Assembly (NCBI GenBank): GCA_013146195.2
Contig: CM028382.1
Location: forward strand, 5,862,434 to 5,926,433
Length of the DNA: 64,000 nt
From: Codonopsis lanceolata
Taxonomy: Eukaryota > Streptophyta > Magnoliopsida > Asterales > Campanulaceae
Direction: 5' to 3'
Made by a program: the position numbers and the translations under genes. Of the stretch, positions 1 through 11,445 are shown one piece after another. Position 1 is the first letter of the stretch, and each line of letters starts with the position of its first letter. The notes under the pieces are model-generated. The model was not told where the DNA came from and did not search any database. It saw only the letters and a list, made by a program, of their open reading frames with translations.

Positions 1-533
1 GAGGTGCGGATAACTGCATGATCAATGTGCATATGTACACTAGCTCACCATCACAATAAATTGGACCTATCGATGCGAGTGATAAGTTAGGGCAGGTTCC
101 ATATATGACCTAGGTGACAGATAGGTCATATGTTCTTGTGCTTAGGATATATAATGGATGAATTATTTGGAGATGGAAACTGAACGATAATTCAACAGGC
201 TATATCTATATTTTGTGAACGAACCCAAGAGATTGAATGATACTTTAGTTAAATTAAGCATAGAGGAGATACAAGTGAAACCCTAATCCTAGATTGCCAT
301 CCACCATAAGATCTTCATAACCTGTAATTGCTGCTAATTAGTTAAACACCTGAATAATAATAATTAGTTTAGAATAGAATAAATATAAACCCCCCCCCCT
401 TAGATTAATAATTTGTTATCAATAAATTGTATTGTCTGTAATCTTCTTGTCTCTGTGGGTTCGACCCTTGCTTTCAAAACTATTCTCCAATAGTCTTGTC
501 CACTTGCAAGGAAAATAATTAAAATATGACATC
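1..533 (+). mobile_element. 3' part of an Athila-type LTR
   Basis: This stretch aligns by eye with the 3' portion of the LTR at 11446-12732. Shared blocks include 'gagatacaagtga', 'ataaaaccttcata'-like text, 'ggttcgacccttgctt' and 'aatagtcttg..cacttgcaagg', in the same order and orientation. It ends at about 527-533 with a CATC-like terminus. No PBS follows, so it is a 3' LTR or a solo remnant rather than a 5' LTR. It directly abuts the truncated reverse-transcriptase end of element A. The left boundary lies outside the window. The exact end base is uncertain because the junction is degraded. Confidence 0.6.
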
Positions 534-535
534 GA

Positions 536-2089
536 TCACGCTATTTGAAGCATCACTTTCCCATTTTGCATAAGCACACATCCCAATCCTTCTTTCGAAG
601 CATCACTATAAACAACAAAATTATCACCTCCGCTAGGCAATGCTAACACTGGAGCCGTGGTCAACCTTTTCTTCAATTCTTGGAAGCTTTCTTCACACTT
701 ATCGCTCCACACAAATGCGGTCTTCTTTTGAGTCAAATTCGTCATGGGCGTAGCAATCTTCGAAAATCCCTCAATAAATCTCCGATAATAACCGGCTAGC
801 CCCAAGAAACTCCGTACCTTCGGAACCGTGGTCGGCCTCCTCCAATTCATTACTGCTTCAACCTTGGAAGGATCCACCGCTATCCCGGCACTAGAAACAA
901 CGTGCCCCAAAAATGAAACCTCCTCTAGCCAAAAAGCACACTTGCTAAACTTGGCGTAGAGTTGCCTCTCCCGAAGAATAGACAAAACCATCCGCAAATG
1001 TTGTGCATGCTCATCCCGAGACTTAGAATACACAAGGATGTCGTCTATGAAAACCACCACGAAGCAATCAAGAAAATTATGAAATACCCGGTTCATCAAA
1101 TCCATGAACACCGCCGGCGCATTAGTCAACCCGAATGGCATCACCATAAATTCATAATGCCCGCATTCTGCGAAAAGTCGCTGAACATCTTCGGCTCTAA
1201 CCTTCAACTGATGGTACCCAAATCTCAAGTCAAGTTTGGAATAGACCACCGATCCTTGCAATTGATCAAACAAGTCATCTATATGAGGCAATGGATACTT
1301 GTTCTTGATCGTTGCCTTGTTCAACTCTCGATAATCGATGCACAATCTCAGGCTCCCATCTTTCTTCCTCACAAATAACACCGGTGCACCCCAAGGCGAT
1401 ACGCTTGGCTTAATGAAGCCAATGTCAAGGAGCTCTTGCAACTGAATCTTCAACTCCTTTAACTCCATAGGTGCCATTCTATATGGCGCCTTCGAAATTG
1501 GTGTAGTCCCCGGCAATAACTCAATACAAAATTCAATCTCTCTATCTGGAGGCATCCCAAAATCTTTAGAGAAAACATCTGGGAACTCACACACAACTGG
1601 AACATCTTCAAGATTAGAAGAAGAAACCCGCTTGTCCACCACGCAAGCAAGATACCCTGTGCACCCACGCGACAACAGTTTCCTAGCCTTAAGCGTAAAT
1701 GACGCCAGAAACCACTCTGCATTATCTCCCAAAACACAAAGTTAGAACGCCAGCAAAGCAAAAGTGACTCTTTTACTAAGGCAATCCACTAATGCATGAT
1801 ATGTGCTCAACCAATCCATACCAAGAATAACATCAAAATCACGGAGTGGTAACACCACCAAATCCGCATGCAACACATGATTATCCACAAGTACATCGCA
1901 TGCTCTATAAATATCTGAAGCCAACAAACATTCCCCAAGAGGGGTAGATACTTCAAGCACATATGGTAAAGACTGAGGCATAACACATAGCTTATCAACG
2001 AAATGCGATGCAACATATGAATGCGATGATCCTGGGTCTATAAGTGCACGAGCCTCATTACCGAAAATAGAAACGGTACCTCCAATCAC
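536..2089 (-). mobile_element. Ty3/gypsy element A: protease and reverse transcriptase (broken pol)
   Basis: The minus strand encodes a retroviral-type aspartic protease (1742-2089) with the active-site-like IDPGSSHSYVASHF, followed after a frameshift near 1735 by the reverse transcriptase (536-1732). The RT shows LCIDYRELNKATIKNKYPLP, YSKLDLRFGYHQ, VMPFGLTNAPAVFMDLMNR, the catalytic FIDDILVYS and the start of RNase H (VVYSDASKEGLGCVLMQNGK). Motif order PR-RT-RNase H is that of Ty3/gypsy (Metaviridae), and the text resembles the Tekay/Del chromovirus type. A short region between RAEDV and GHYEF is altered relative to element B, so RT is not intact. Coding stops inside RNase H where an Athila-type LTR begins, so the rest of RNase H, integrase and the 3' LTR are absent. 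It is a dead copy. Confidence 0.9.
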
Positions 2090-3333
2090 ACCGTAGACTC
2101 AGTACACCTCTCTGATCTAGAGCAAATACACGACCCTGCACTTTAGCTTTTCCATCGCTGTCTCTCTTTGTCCCAACTGTAGTCTGACTGGAACCTCCTG
2201 TCTGATTGCTCTTCAATTTAGGACAATCCTTCTTCATGTGTCCCGAAACCCCACAGTAGTAACACTCCATCGGTGCTCCATTCTTACTCCAGCACCTATC
2301 TTCAGTATGCCCAATCTTGGAACAATAAGAACAAACCAATGCCACACTACGATCCCTCTGAGTAGATGTAGTACTAGCTCCCTTGCCACTTGACTGACTC
2401 TTCGCATGTCCTTCATAATGAGATTTTCCACTTCCTTTCTTGCGGTCATTGCCTCCACTAAAATTCCCACTTACCGCTCCATGACTCCGCCTGATGATCG
2501 CTTAGGGCCGAGAAGAACCCGAAAAAGGCATAGTACGGTGCTCATCAATGTCTCTCTCAATAATGTAGGCTCTATCAACGGCCTTCCCAGTAGTCCACAA
2601 ACCGATGAGAAAGAAGTCAAGTTTCCCTCGCACTCGGCCCCGCACTTTAACAAATTTCGTGTTCTCCTAGCCTCGCTCGAATCAAATGTGTGCAGAACGA
2701 GCCAACTCTGAATCGGAATACCGTGAAACTGCCATACTCCCCCGCACCAAATCCGAAATTCTTTCTCTCTTTCTCTCGAACCACTTCCTACACATAGGAA
2801 GCTCGAACTCTCGAACGAAATTAGGCCATATCTGTGGGACTCTATGCGCTTCCCAACTCTCCTCAAGATGCCACCAATGCTCTAAGAAGACCCTCAAGCT
2901 TGAACACCGCTAATACAACTTTCTGCTCATCATCGCAACCCAATGGTGCAAATATTTTCTCCAAGTGTTCGATCCAAAGCTCGGCCGGGCCTCTCCATTA
3001 AATTGCCTCGGCTTTAACTTCACAAATCTTTCAAGCATAGAATTATCATTATGCCTAGCCTCTGCCTCGGCCTCTACCCGTGGCTCAGCCGTGGTTCCGG
3101 CCGTGGTCCCCTTGTTGCTCCACTCTACCAAAACCTCTTTGATTCATCTCGTTCATCAAATCAAGCATGCCACGATACATATTTGCCATCGCCTCATACT
3201 GCTCTTCTGGTGTTCGCAGTGGAGGAATATTCTGTTGACGGTTATCATTAGCATTTCTCCCACCGCCAATACCTCTACCAGCACCTCTACCAGTGCCACC
3301 TCCGGAACTAGCTCCTGCTCTAGTATCCACCAT
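2058..3333 (-). mobile_element. Ty3/gypsy element A: gag with two zinc knuckles (broken)
   Basis: Gag would begin at the methionine near 3333 (MVDTRAGASSGGG), which matches the start of gag in element B. It has an N-terminal low-complexity Gly/Arg segment, the block RQQNIPPLRTPEEQYEAM, a capsid-like region, and two CCHC zinc knuckles (CSYCSKIGHTEDRC and CYYCGVSGHMKKDC) at 2230-2345 that would bind retroelement RNA. The frame is broken several times: reading passes between overlapping frames around 3085-3131, 2866-2910 and 2470. The retrotransposition machinery is therefore non-functional here. The gene lies directly downstream of the PBS and 5' LTR at 3438-6781 (all minus). Confidence 0.85.
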
Positions 3334-3437
3334 TAGACCTACAATAACACTCGGCGTTAATAAAATAAATCTATCACACAAACCAACCCCCAAAGCCAAG
3401 GAACCTATCCCGGCTGAAAGCTAAATTTATAATCATA

Positions 3438-3450
3438 GCTCTGATACCAA
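3438..3450 (-). other. Primer-binding site of element A (tRNA-Met type)
   Basis: On the minus strand this reads TTGGTATCAGAGC, one base inside the end of the LTR (CGTCACA). It is the standard PBS complementary to the 3' end of initiator tRNA-Met used by many plant Ty3/gypsy and copia elements. Confidence 0.85.
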
Positions 3451-4859
3451 CTGTGACGACCCGACCCGGATCCCAAGACGAAATCCCAAGGTCGTGCCGC
3501 CAAGAAAACAAATAACAATACACAAGTAGCAAATAATGGGTAGGGCCATAACGGCGATACACCGACAACTTAAAACACATGCGGAAGCAAATGAAATAAA
3601 ACAGTGGCGCCCGAGCTAACAAGCTCAAACTAAAACAACCAAAGAGATGATTAATCTCTCGGTCCAAAAATTCGACTCGCGTGCCGCAACATTGGGCACG
3701 TAGGACAAACTCCCTGTTATGCAATTCAAATATATAGCATAAAATAAAACCAAGTCATCGGCGAAACTACGGCGAACTCCAACATTAAACTAAGTCTAAG
3801 ACTCTAGTCTAACAACTCAACGGCTAAACACATGCCGGAGAACAAACATATTAATAACTAGCAATATAGCATGCTAAACATTTTTCACCAATAAACCAAG
3901 CGCGACTAAAACTTGTCGGCTACCAACAACATGAGTACTAATAATAATAAGTACTAACAACCAAAAACATATGAAAGTTTAACTACCAACATACATCAAG
4001 CACGACTTCTACTTGTCGGCTGCCAAAAGAATATCTAACAATATAATTACATCATTCAATGCACATAAAGGTTTGCTACCCAATAATGAAGTTTACATAA
4101 CTTCATTCTTCCCAACGACCTCACCAAAAGCAAAAAGAACAACTATGTAGCAACCTTTCCAAAAGAATTCCTTGCCAACGAAGCCTTCGGGATTTACTTG
4201 GATCCGCTCGCACGACTCGGATCTAGGGAAACACAACCAACAAATAAAAGTAAGTCACAATGACTTAGTAAGTTACTAACCATAACTTCCTATCATGGCA
4301 TAATGCTCAATCATAAAATATGTCATGCTATCGTCATGAAATAACCGTATATAAATTCATGTCATGGCATCCATGCTCGACATTAAATAAATATGTTATC
4401 GTTAAAGTATAACATCTCATCATAAAACCATGTCAAGGCATTTTAGTCCTAAACAACAATAATTATACCTTTGGCAATAAAACCATTCCCATAATATTCA
4501 TGTGGTAGCATATATGCTTAACAACTTAAATCAATATGTTATCTATTAAGTATAACATGTAAGAAACCAACACAAGCATCATATCATATCCAAATCCAAC
4601 AAGCACGTTATTTACTTAAGCACTTGTGAAACAATTCATATATATAAGGGATATGATACCATTACCGAAATTCCTCCGCTGTCGCCCCGCAAAAACACGT
4701 GCAAAACCCTTATGTGCCCTCGATATCCTCTCGTAGATATCGACGCCCCGAGACAGCCTCCGCCGAGTTCCATAGTTATCAAAGTCATGTGTATTACTAC
4801 AACTAAGATAAACTACTTCCCCACCGTGGCCATCGATGGAGGGGTGTGTGCAAACCGAC

Positions 4860-4910
4860 GGCGATACATCGCGATCACGAATCCCATAATTGTGAAGACG
4901 ATGTATCGCC
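4860..4910. repeat. Perfect 12-bp inverted repeat (stem-loop) in LTR A
   Basis: GGCGATACATCG at 4860-4871 is the exact reverse complement of CGATGTATCGCC at 4899-4910, separated by 27 bases. It falls downstream of the likely transcription start of the LTR, so the transcript could fold into a hairpin here. Confidence 0.75.
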
Positions 4911-6045
4911 CCACCAAAGACTCAATGCATCGACGCCAGCTGGACTTAAAACCCAAGCACAAGTAATATATACTCATATGCTCAAAACAAGTAGGTAAAC
5001 ACTCTACTATCAAACTAGTCATGCAATTCATTCACAACTAGCATAAACATCATAACCGAGAATCATATAAGCTCATAATCAAGTGTGCTTCACACACTTC
5101 AAAACTTCTTGGAGGCTCGACCTCCATGAATTCTACCCAAAATTCCGTAGGACTTAAAATTATAGTTCCTAGGATTCATACTAACCCAAAGGTTAACTCC
5201 GTTGAGTTCAATCTAAGTTTTCCGAAAATTCAAGGATTAGAAGCTTAGGCTTCATCAACCCCTATGTTCATAACTATCGCCCAAAACCACAATCCCAATG
5301 TTCAATATACTCATATAAACCCAACAAACTAATTAACAATGAAACTTAGAATAATTTAGCCATCTTGTGCATAATATCATCCAAGTTATCATACCAATCA
5401 TAACATTCAATTCATGAATTAAAATTCACAACATGGTTCAATATGTTCTATTAAGCTTGTAAAACATATTAATCAAGCTAACATCATTAGATTGCAAGCT
5501 AAAACCAAATTAGGGCAAATCACCCTCCAAGCATCTCAACCAAACTAACATCAATCTTCATGAAAAATCAACATAATCAAGTTCATTAGGCAATTTAGAA
5601 CATCAATTTCACATAGACATGGTCTCACATAGGCCAATCAAGCTCTAACATAAACTTGAAATCCTAGGGTTCATACATTTCTAGAAACCCTAACAATGGC
5701 TTCCATTGACCCACATAGCACACATGGTTGATTCCCTAGGGTCAATGGAGCCTAAAAAGAAGGGGAAGGAAGGTAGAAACTTACCAAAGCTTAGCCCCAA
5801 CAATGGTGAAAATTCGTGCCCTAACAATGGAGTTTTCTCCTCAACACTTTCTTCAAACTTGTTGGTAGATTGGGGAAGAAGAAGACCCTATCAATGGACA
5901 CCAAGCTTGGCCCCTTTGAAACCCTTGAATCAACACTCTCAAGCCCTCTCTCAAGCTCCTGTTGAGAGCTCCCGAAATTGCAAGAAGAGAAGAAAGAAGT
6001 CGATTTTTTTCTGGCCGAACTAGGCGAAGAATGCGGCGGATTGGG

Positions 6046-6055
6046 GTTTTATATG
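6046..6055 (-). promoter_or_regulatory. TATA-like box in LTR A
   Basis: The minus strand reads CCCATATAAAACC here, the best TATA match in the LTR, about 0.73 kb from the LTR start. That placement fits U3/R organisation. The corresponding segment is missing from the LTR of element B. Confidence 0.45.
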
Positions 6056-6781
6056 GGGTTTAGTTACTCTAATTAAGTCACTAATTACCCCCTAAACTCC
6101 TAATAGGTGTTTAGGATTAGTGTTAGGCTAATTAAGTTGGTTTAGGATGTGTTTAAAATGGTTTAATGAGTCAAACTTTCGACGTAATGCAAAAGGGCAA
6201 AAATCCGACATTCTCGGAAACAGACCGGTCGCTTGGCATAATGATGATGCGACCGCATCAAGGCAATTTTCAGCAATTAGGGTTTTGCTCCAACCTTGCT
6301 CGATCCCGGCCTCTCCGCGTGCTTCGAGTCCTTCCAAGCCAAAATTGGTCTACAATTCAACCTTAATATCCTCTAATCTATAACCAAAGGATTCAAGTCT
6401 CAAACCTCACCAAAACAGGGCCAAGAACTCAGGCAGAACTCGCCCGAATGACGACCGGAAAAGTGAAACTGAAAAGGGTTTTCGCTAGAATCCAACTAGC
6501 AACCAAACCGTCGATGCAACTAGCATCTAACAAACATCCAAGGCATGTAAATGATGTTTTAAATGCCCTTTAACAATAATCCATGAAGTTACAACATAAG
6601 TCTTAAACCCGAGATTCAAAGCATCTCGCGAAAGAAAAGTGCATACATGCATCTCAAACGACGTCGACGATCATGCTATTGACTCTAAACATATACGGGA
6701 GCTAAATGAACATATTTATGATGATTATAAGAGTATGAGTTCATGCATAACACAAGCAACAACATAAATTAGGGTTTTACA

Positions 6782-7764
6782 TTAGCTCACTTCCTTGTAA
6801 TTTCTTACTTATGAAGTAGATGGCATTTTCAATGTAAGAATCTTCTTTTTCTTATGCGAGCATAGCCCCTACCGATGTGTCTGTGACAGTCAGGTATAGG
6901 AGGAGAGGCTTATGAGCATGAGAAGGAGCTAGCACTGGTGGGCTGGCAAGGTACTCTTTGACCTTTTCGAAGGCAAGCTGGCATTCTTCGTCCCAGACTC
7001 GATCAGTATCTTTCTTCAGAAGTTTAAATAGTGGCTCACACATGGATGTTAGCTGCCTGAAGAAGTGACTGATGTACTACAATCGACCCAGGAAACCTTT
7101 GACTTCCGTTGGGGTTTTTGGTTGCGACATGTCTATGATGGCTTTTATTTTGGCAGGTTCTATTTCGATCCCCTGCTCGGTTACCATGAACCCTAGGACT
7201 TTGCCTTTGGTAACTCCGAATGTGCATTTGGTCGGGTTGAGCTTCATTTGGTGTTTTCTTAACCTTTCGAAGAATTTTCGAAGGTCTTTGATATGGGCAC
7301 CATTTGTATCTTCTGAATACACAATCATGTTGTCCACGTACACCTCGACTTCTTTATGTATAATATCGTGGAAGAGGGTAGTGACGGCCTTTTGGTATGT
7401 AGCCCCAGCATTTTTTAGTCCAAATGGCATGGCAATATAGTAATAGGTTCCCCAGGGGGTGATGAAAAAAGTTTTTTCCTAGTCTTCTACTGCCATTTTG
7501 ATTTGATTGTAGCCCAGCATGCCGTCTACAAATGAGCTTATTTTGTGAGAGGCCACAGCGTCTACCACAATATCAATGTTGGGTAGAGGAAAATCATCTT
7601 TGGTTGATGCCTTGTTGAGGTCACGGAAATCTACACAGATTTGAACCTTTCCATCGGGTTTCGGAACAGTCACTATGTTTGATAGCCAAATTGGGTATTC
7701 TACTACCCGGATGAACTTGACGTGCAACTGTTTCATGATTTCTTCTTTTACTTTTAGTGACCAT
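6782..7764 (-). mobile_element. Tat/Ogre-like Ty3/gypsy reverse transcriptase fragment
   Basis: Minus-strand reading gives a continuous RT remnant with one or two breaks: VPKPDGKVQICVDFRDLNKA (7600-7690), FITPWGTYYYIAMPFGLKNA, GATYQKAVTTLFHDIIHKE, then VEVYVDNMIVYS, LRKHQMKLNPTKCTFGVTKG, VKGFLGRL and the start of the RNase H region (VWDEECQLAFEKVKEYLASP). This wording is typical of the Tat/Retand/Ogre lineage, unlike elements A and B. The catalytic YVDD reads YVDN, so the polymerase site is lost. The fragment is bounded exactly by the LTR of A (ends 6781) and the LTR of B (starts 7765), so both younger elements probably inserted into this older one. Confidence 0.85.
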
Positions 7765-8493
7765 TGTAATACCCTAGATTATTGCATGCTTGACTTGTGC
7801 TTACCTACATGCATTCATAATCATCATAAATAAGCTTACTTGGTTTATGTCTACGTTTGAGAGCATTATTAGAACATTCGTTGTTATTTCGTTACATGAA
7901 TTCATACTTTGGTTATGTTTCATCACTTAATGTTTTGACTTCGTTTAGGTTATAATTTAACATGTACATGTATTGTAAACCATTCATAGTATGTTTAGCA
8001 TGTTCATAATCACGTGTGTTTACGTGGTTGATCATTGATTCAATTGCTACATTGTTACTACATGTTTCGTGCTTTGTTTTGTGACTTTTCGGGAGTGGCT
8101 CGAGTGAGTTTCGGACTCATTTTTGAGTGTGGAATCAACCCTTAATGTTTGGGTTTGGGTAGGACTCCTTTGGGTTGAATTTTAAGACATTTTGAAAGTT
8201 TGGACTGAGCGGTCGCTCAGGGTTTTGGGCTGAGTGAGCGCATAAAATACAGAAACCTATTTGGGCCATTCTAGAGACTGAGCGGTCGCCCAAGGGAGGG
8301 GTTGAGTGAGCGCTCAGCCCCGAAATCTGCAATTCCCTGTTTCGGGCGCCACTGTATATTTATATTTCGCTTCCGTATTTGTTGAAGTTGTTGGCGTATC
8401 GCTATTATAGCCTTACCAATTATTTGTTGTATTGTCTGTTCCCGGCGGCACGACCTTGGGATCTCTTCTTGGGGTCTGGGTCGGGTCACCACA
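7765..8493 (+). mobile_element. 5' LTR of Ty3/gypsy element B (internally deleted)
   Basis: Starts TGTAATACCCTAG and ends GGGTCACCACA just before a PBS. Both ends are homologous to the 3.3-kb LTR of element A, but the LTR is only 729 bp. Compared with A, about 2.6 kb is missing between CCCTGTTTC and GGGCGCCACTG near 8340, including the part with the TATA-like box. Two copies of a GC-rich motif (CTGAGCGGTCGC at 8205 and 8278, each followed by GAGTGAGCGC) lie just upstream. Confidence 0.8.
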
Positions 8494-8494
8494 G

Positions 8495-8507
8495 TTGGTA
8501 TCAAAGC
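8495..8507 (+). other. Primer-binding site of element B
   Basis: TTGGTATCAAAGC directly follows the LTR end (CACCACA plus one base). It differs at one base from the usual tRNA-Met PBS TTGGTATCAGAGC. Confidence 0.8.
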
Positions 8508-8610
8508 TATGTCTTTAAGTTTAGCTATTAGCCATGATAGGTTCCTTGGCTTAGAGGGTTGGTTTTGTGTGATAGTTCTATCTTAGCATCAAGTGTTATT
8601 GTAGGTTAAG

Positions 8611-9700
8611 ATGGTGGATACTAGAGCTGGTACTAGCACCGGAGGTGGTGCAAGTAGAGGTTCCGGTAAAGGTGCAGATGGTGGCAGAGATGCTAATGAG
8701 AATCGTCAACAAGATATTCCTCCACTACGGACACCAGAAGAGCAGTTTGAGGCTATGGATACTATGTATAGGGGTATGCTTGCTATGATGAATGAGATGA
8801 ACCAAAGGGGATTTGGTAAAGTTGAACCACAACAAGAACCACAGCCAGAGCCACAACCAGAACCACAAGTTGAGAGACCGAGACAGGAAGCTAGACACCA
8901 TGGGGATTCTATGCTAGAGAAGTTTGTGAAACTGAAGCCAAGGCAATTTGATGGGGAGCCGTATGCTTCGAAAGCTGAGTTATGGTTTGAACATCTAGAG
9001 AAGATCTTCGTGCCTTTGAGGTGTGACGATGAGTAGAAGGTACTCTTAGCAGTGTTTACGCTAGAGGGTGCATCGAAGCATTGGTGGCAACTGCTTTGAG
9101 AGAGTTGGGACATGCTTAGGGTTCCCCATACATGGCCTAACTTTGTTCGGGAGTTTAGAGCTTCGTATGTACCTGAGGTTGTTCGAGAAAAGAGGGAGAA
9201 GGAATTTCTTGATCTAGTGCAGGGAGGTATGACCATATCGCAGTATTCAGCAAGATTTACAGAGTTAGCTCGCTATTGCACACACTTGATTCCAGATGAA
9301 TCTAAGAGGACGCAGAAATTTATGAAGGGTTTGAGAACTGAGTATAGGAGGCAGCTACTAATTCATCAGTTTGTGGAGTATAGGAAGGCAGTTGATAGAG
9401 CCCACATGATCGAGAGGGACATTGAGGAACATCGTGTTATGAGTAATCTGGGTTTCTCTCAGCAATCTAGACAGTCTTCTAGGCGAGGTAATGGATCGTG
9501 TAATCGAGGAAACTATAGTAGGAACAATGATCGCAAGAAGGAAAATGGTAAATCTAATTATGAAGGGCAGGTAAGGAATCAGTCGAGTGGTAAAGAGGCT
9601 AGTGCTACACATAGTCAGGGAGATCGAAGTGTGGTGGTGGTTTGCTCTTATTGTTCGAAGACGGGGCACACGAAAGATAGATGTTAGAGTAAGAGTGCAG
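8611..9700 (+). mobile_element. Ty3/gypsy element B: gag (several stop codons)
   Basis: Gag begins MVDTRAGTSTGGGASRG at 8611, continues through PPLRTPEEQFEAM, a Gln/Pro/Glu repeat (PQPEPQPEPQ at about 8828-8868), FVKLKPRQFDGEP, and the retrotransposon gag core (WPNFVREFRASYVPEVVREK, FLDLVQGGMTISQYSARFTE, RYCTHLIPDESKRTQKFMKG). The first zinc knuckle CSYCSKTGHTKDRC lies at 9643-9687 and a second (CYYCGASGHMKRNC) at 9712-9753. In-frame stops occur at 9034-9036, near 9099 and at 9685-9687; each can be explained by a C-to-T or G-to-A change of CAG, CGA or TGG. The gene is dead but otherwise nearly colinear with A. Confidence 0.9.
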
Positions 9701-9705
9701 CACTG

Positions 9706-11445
9706 GTGGAGTGCTACTATTGTGGAGCTTCGGGGCACATGAAAAGGAATTGTCCTAAGTTGAAGAATAACCAGTTGGGAGGTTCGAGTCAGCCTATAGT
9801 TGGGGTGAAGAGAGATAGCGATGGAAAGACGAAGGTGCAAGGACATGTATTTGCTTTAGATCAAAAGGGAGTGCCTGAGTCTACGGCAGTTATTGGAGGT
9901 ACCATTTCTATCTTCGGTAGTGAGGCTCGAGTGCTTATAGATCCAAGATCATCGCATTCGTATGTTGCATCACATTTTGTTGGCAAACTGTGTGTTATGC
10001 CTCAGTCCTTGCCTTACATGCTTGAAGTGTCTACCCCGCTTGGGGAATGTTTATTGGCTTCGGAAGTTTATAAAGCATACGATATACTTATGGATGAACA
10101 TGTTTTGCATGCGGATTTGGTAGTGTTACCACTTCGTGATTTCGATGTGATACTTGGCATGGATTGGTTATGTACATATCATGCATTGGTTGATTGCCAT
10201 AGTAAGAGAGTTACTTTTGCCTTGTCGGGTGTTCCTAAATTTGTGTTCTTGGGTGATAATGCATCGAGTGGTTTGCGCGTCATTTCTGCTCTTAAGGCTA
10301 GGAAATTATTGTCGCATGGTTGCACATGGTATCTTGTATGTGTGCTTGATAAACAAGTTTCTACTTCCAATCTTGAAGATGTGCCAGTTGTAAGTGAATT
10401 TCCGGATGTTTTCTCTAAGGATTTTGGGATGCCTCCGGATAGGGAAATTAAATTTTGTATTGAATTGTTACCAGTGATTTCACCTATATCGAAGGCGCCA
10501 TATAGAATGGCACCTATGGAGTTGAAGGAATTGAAGATTCTATTGCAAGAGCTTCTTGACATTGGTTTTATCAAGTCGAGTGTATCGCCTTGGGGTGTGC
10601 CGGTATTGTTTGCAAGGATGAAGGATGGGATTCTTAGGTTGTGTATTGATTACCGGGAGTTGAATAAGGTAACGATCAAGAACAAGTACCCATTGCCGCA
10701 TATAGATGACTTGTTTGATCAATTGTAAGGATCAGTGGTTTATTCTAAGCTTGATTTGAGGTTCGGGTATCATCAATTGAAGGTTAGAGCTGAGGATGTT
10801 CCGAAAACTGCTTTTCGCACAAGGTACGGACACTATGAGTTTATGGTAATGCCATTCGGGTTGACTAATGCACCGGCAGTATTTATGGACTTGATGAACC
10901 GGGTGTTCCTTAATTTTATTGATTGTTTCGTGGTGGTTTTCGTAGATGATATTCTTATGTATTCTAAGTCTCGAGAAGAGAATGCACAACATTTGAGGAT
11001 GGTCTTATCGATTCTTCGGGAGAGGCAACTTTACGCCAAGTTTAGCAAGTGTGTCTTTTGGCTAGAGGAGGTTTCCGTTTTGGGGCACGTTGTGTCTAGT
11101 ACCGGGATAGCGGTAGATGCTTCTAAGGTAGAGGCGGTGATGAATTGGAGGAGACCGACTACAGTTACAAAAGTTAGGAGTTTCTAGGGTTTAGCCGGTT
11201 ATTATCGGAGATTCATAAAGGGATTTTCAAAGATTGCTACACCGATGACGAATTTAACCCAAAAGAAGATGATATTTGTTTGGAGCGATAAATGTGAAGA
11301 TAGTTTTCAAGAATTGAAGAGAAAGTTGACTACGGCACCAGTTTTAGCGTTGCCTAGCGGAGGTGATAATTTTGTGGTTTATAGTGACACATCGAAAGAG
11401 GGATTGAGTTGTGTTCTTATGCAGAATGGTAATGTGATTGCTTAT
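9706..11445 (+). mobile_element. Ty3/gypsy element B: protease and reverse transcriptase, cut in RNase H
   Basis: The protease region (9890-10200) carries LIDPRSSHSYVASHF, in which the expected active-site glycine is Arg. RT follows with EFCIELLP-like text, LCIDYRELNKVTIKNKYPLP, YSKLDLRFGYHQLKVRAEDV, FGLTNAPAVFMDLMNR, FVDDILMYS and LGHVVSSTGIAVD-like text, then RNase H (FVVYSDTSKEGLSCVLMQNG). Stops lie at 10726-10728 (CAA to TAA) and 11185-11187. Reading ends at NVIAY, where an Athila-like LTR begins at 11446; the rest of RNase H, the integrase and the 3' LTR are not in the window. Text is close to element A, so the two are members of one family inserted in opposite orientation. Confidence 0.9.

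Larger units (their letters stand above)
3452..6781 (-). mobile_element. 5' LTR of element A (about 3.3 kb)
   Basis: Read on the minus strand the LTR begins TGTAAAACCCTAA at 6781 and ends GGGTCGTCACA at 3452, giving TG...CA termini next to a PBS. Its first ~0.6 kb and last ~0.16 kb match the short LTR of element B, while the middle ~2.6 kb is absent from B. A TATA-like CATATAAAACC sits at 6046-6055 (minus). The apparent open frames in this interval (for example 4712-4966, 5706-6023, 6128-6383) are LTR sequence, not genes. The element's second LTR is missing, so target duplication cannot be tested. Confidence 0.8.

Noticed and set aside
962..1378. Plus-strand 138-codon open frame
   Set aside because: Antisense shadow of the element A reverse transcriptase, which has clear family motifs on the minus strand.
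5706..6023. Plus-strand open frame of 105 codons
   Set aside because: Lies inside LTR A; no recognisable domain, and the strand is opposite to the element.
9358..9846. Minus-strand 162-codon frame, and another at 8706-9236
   Set aside because: Antisense to the gag and zinc knuckles of element B; low-complexity Ser/Thr/Ile text.
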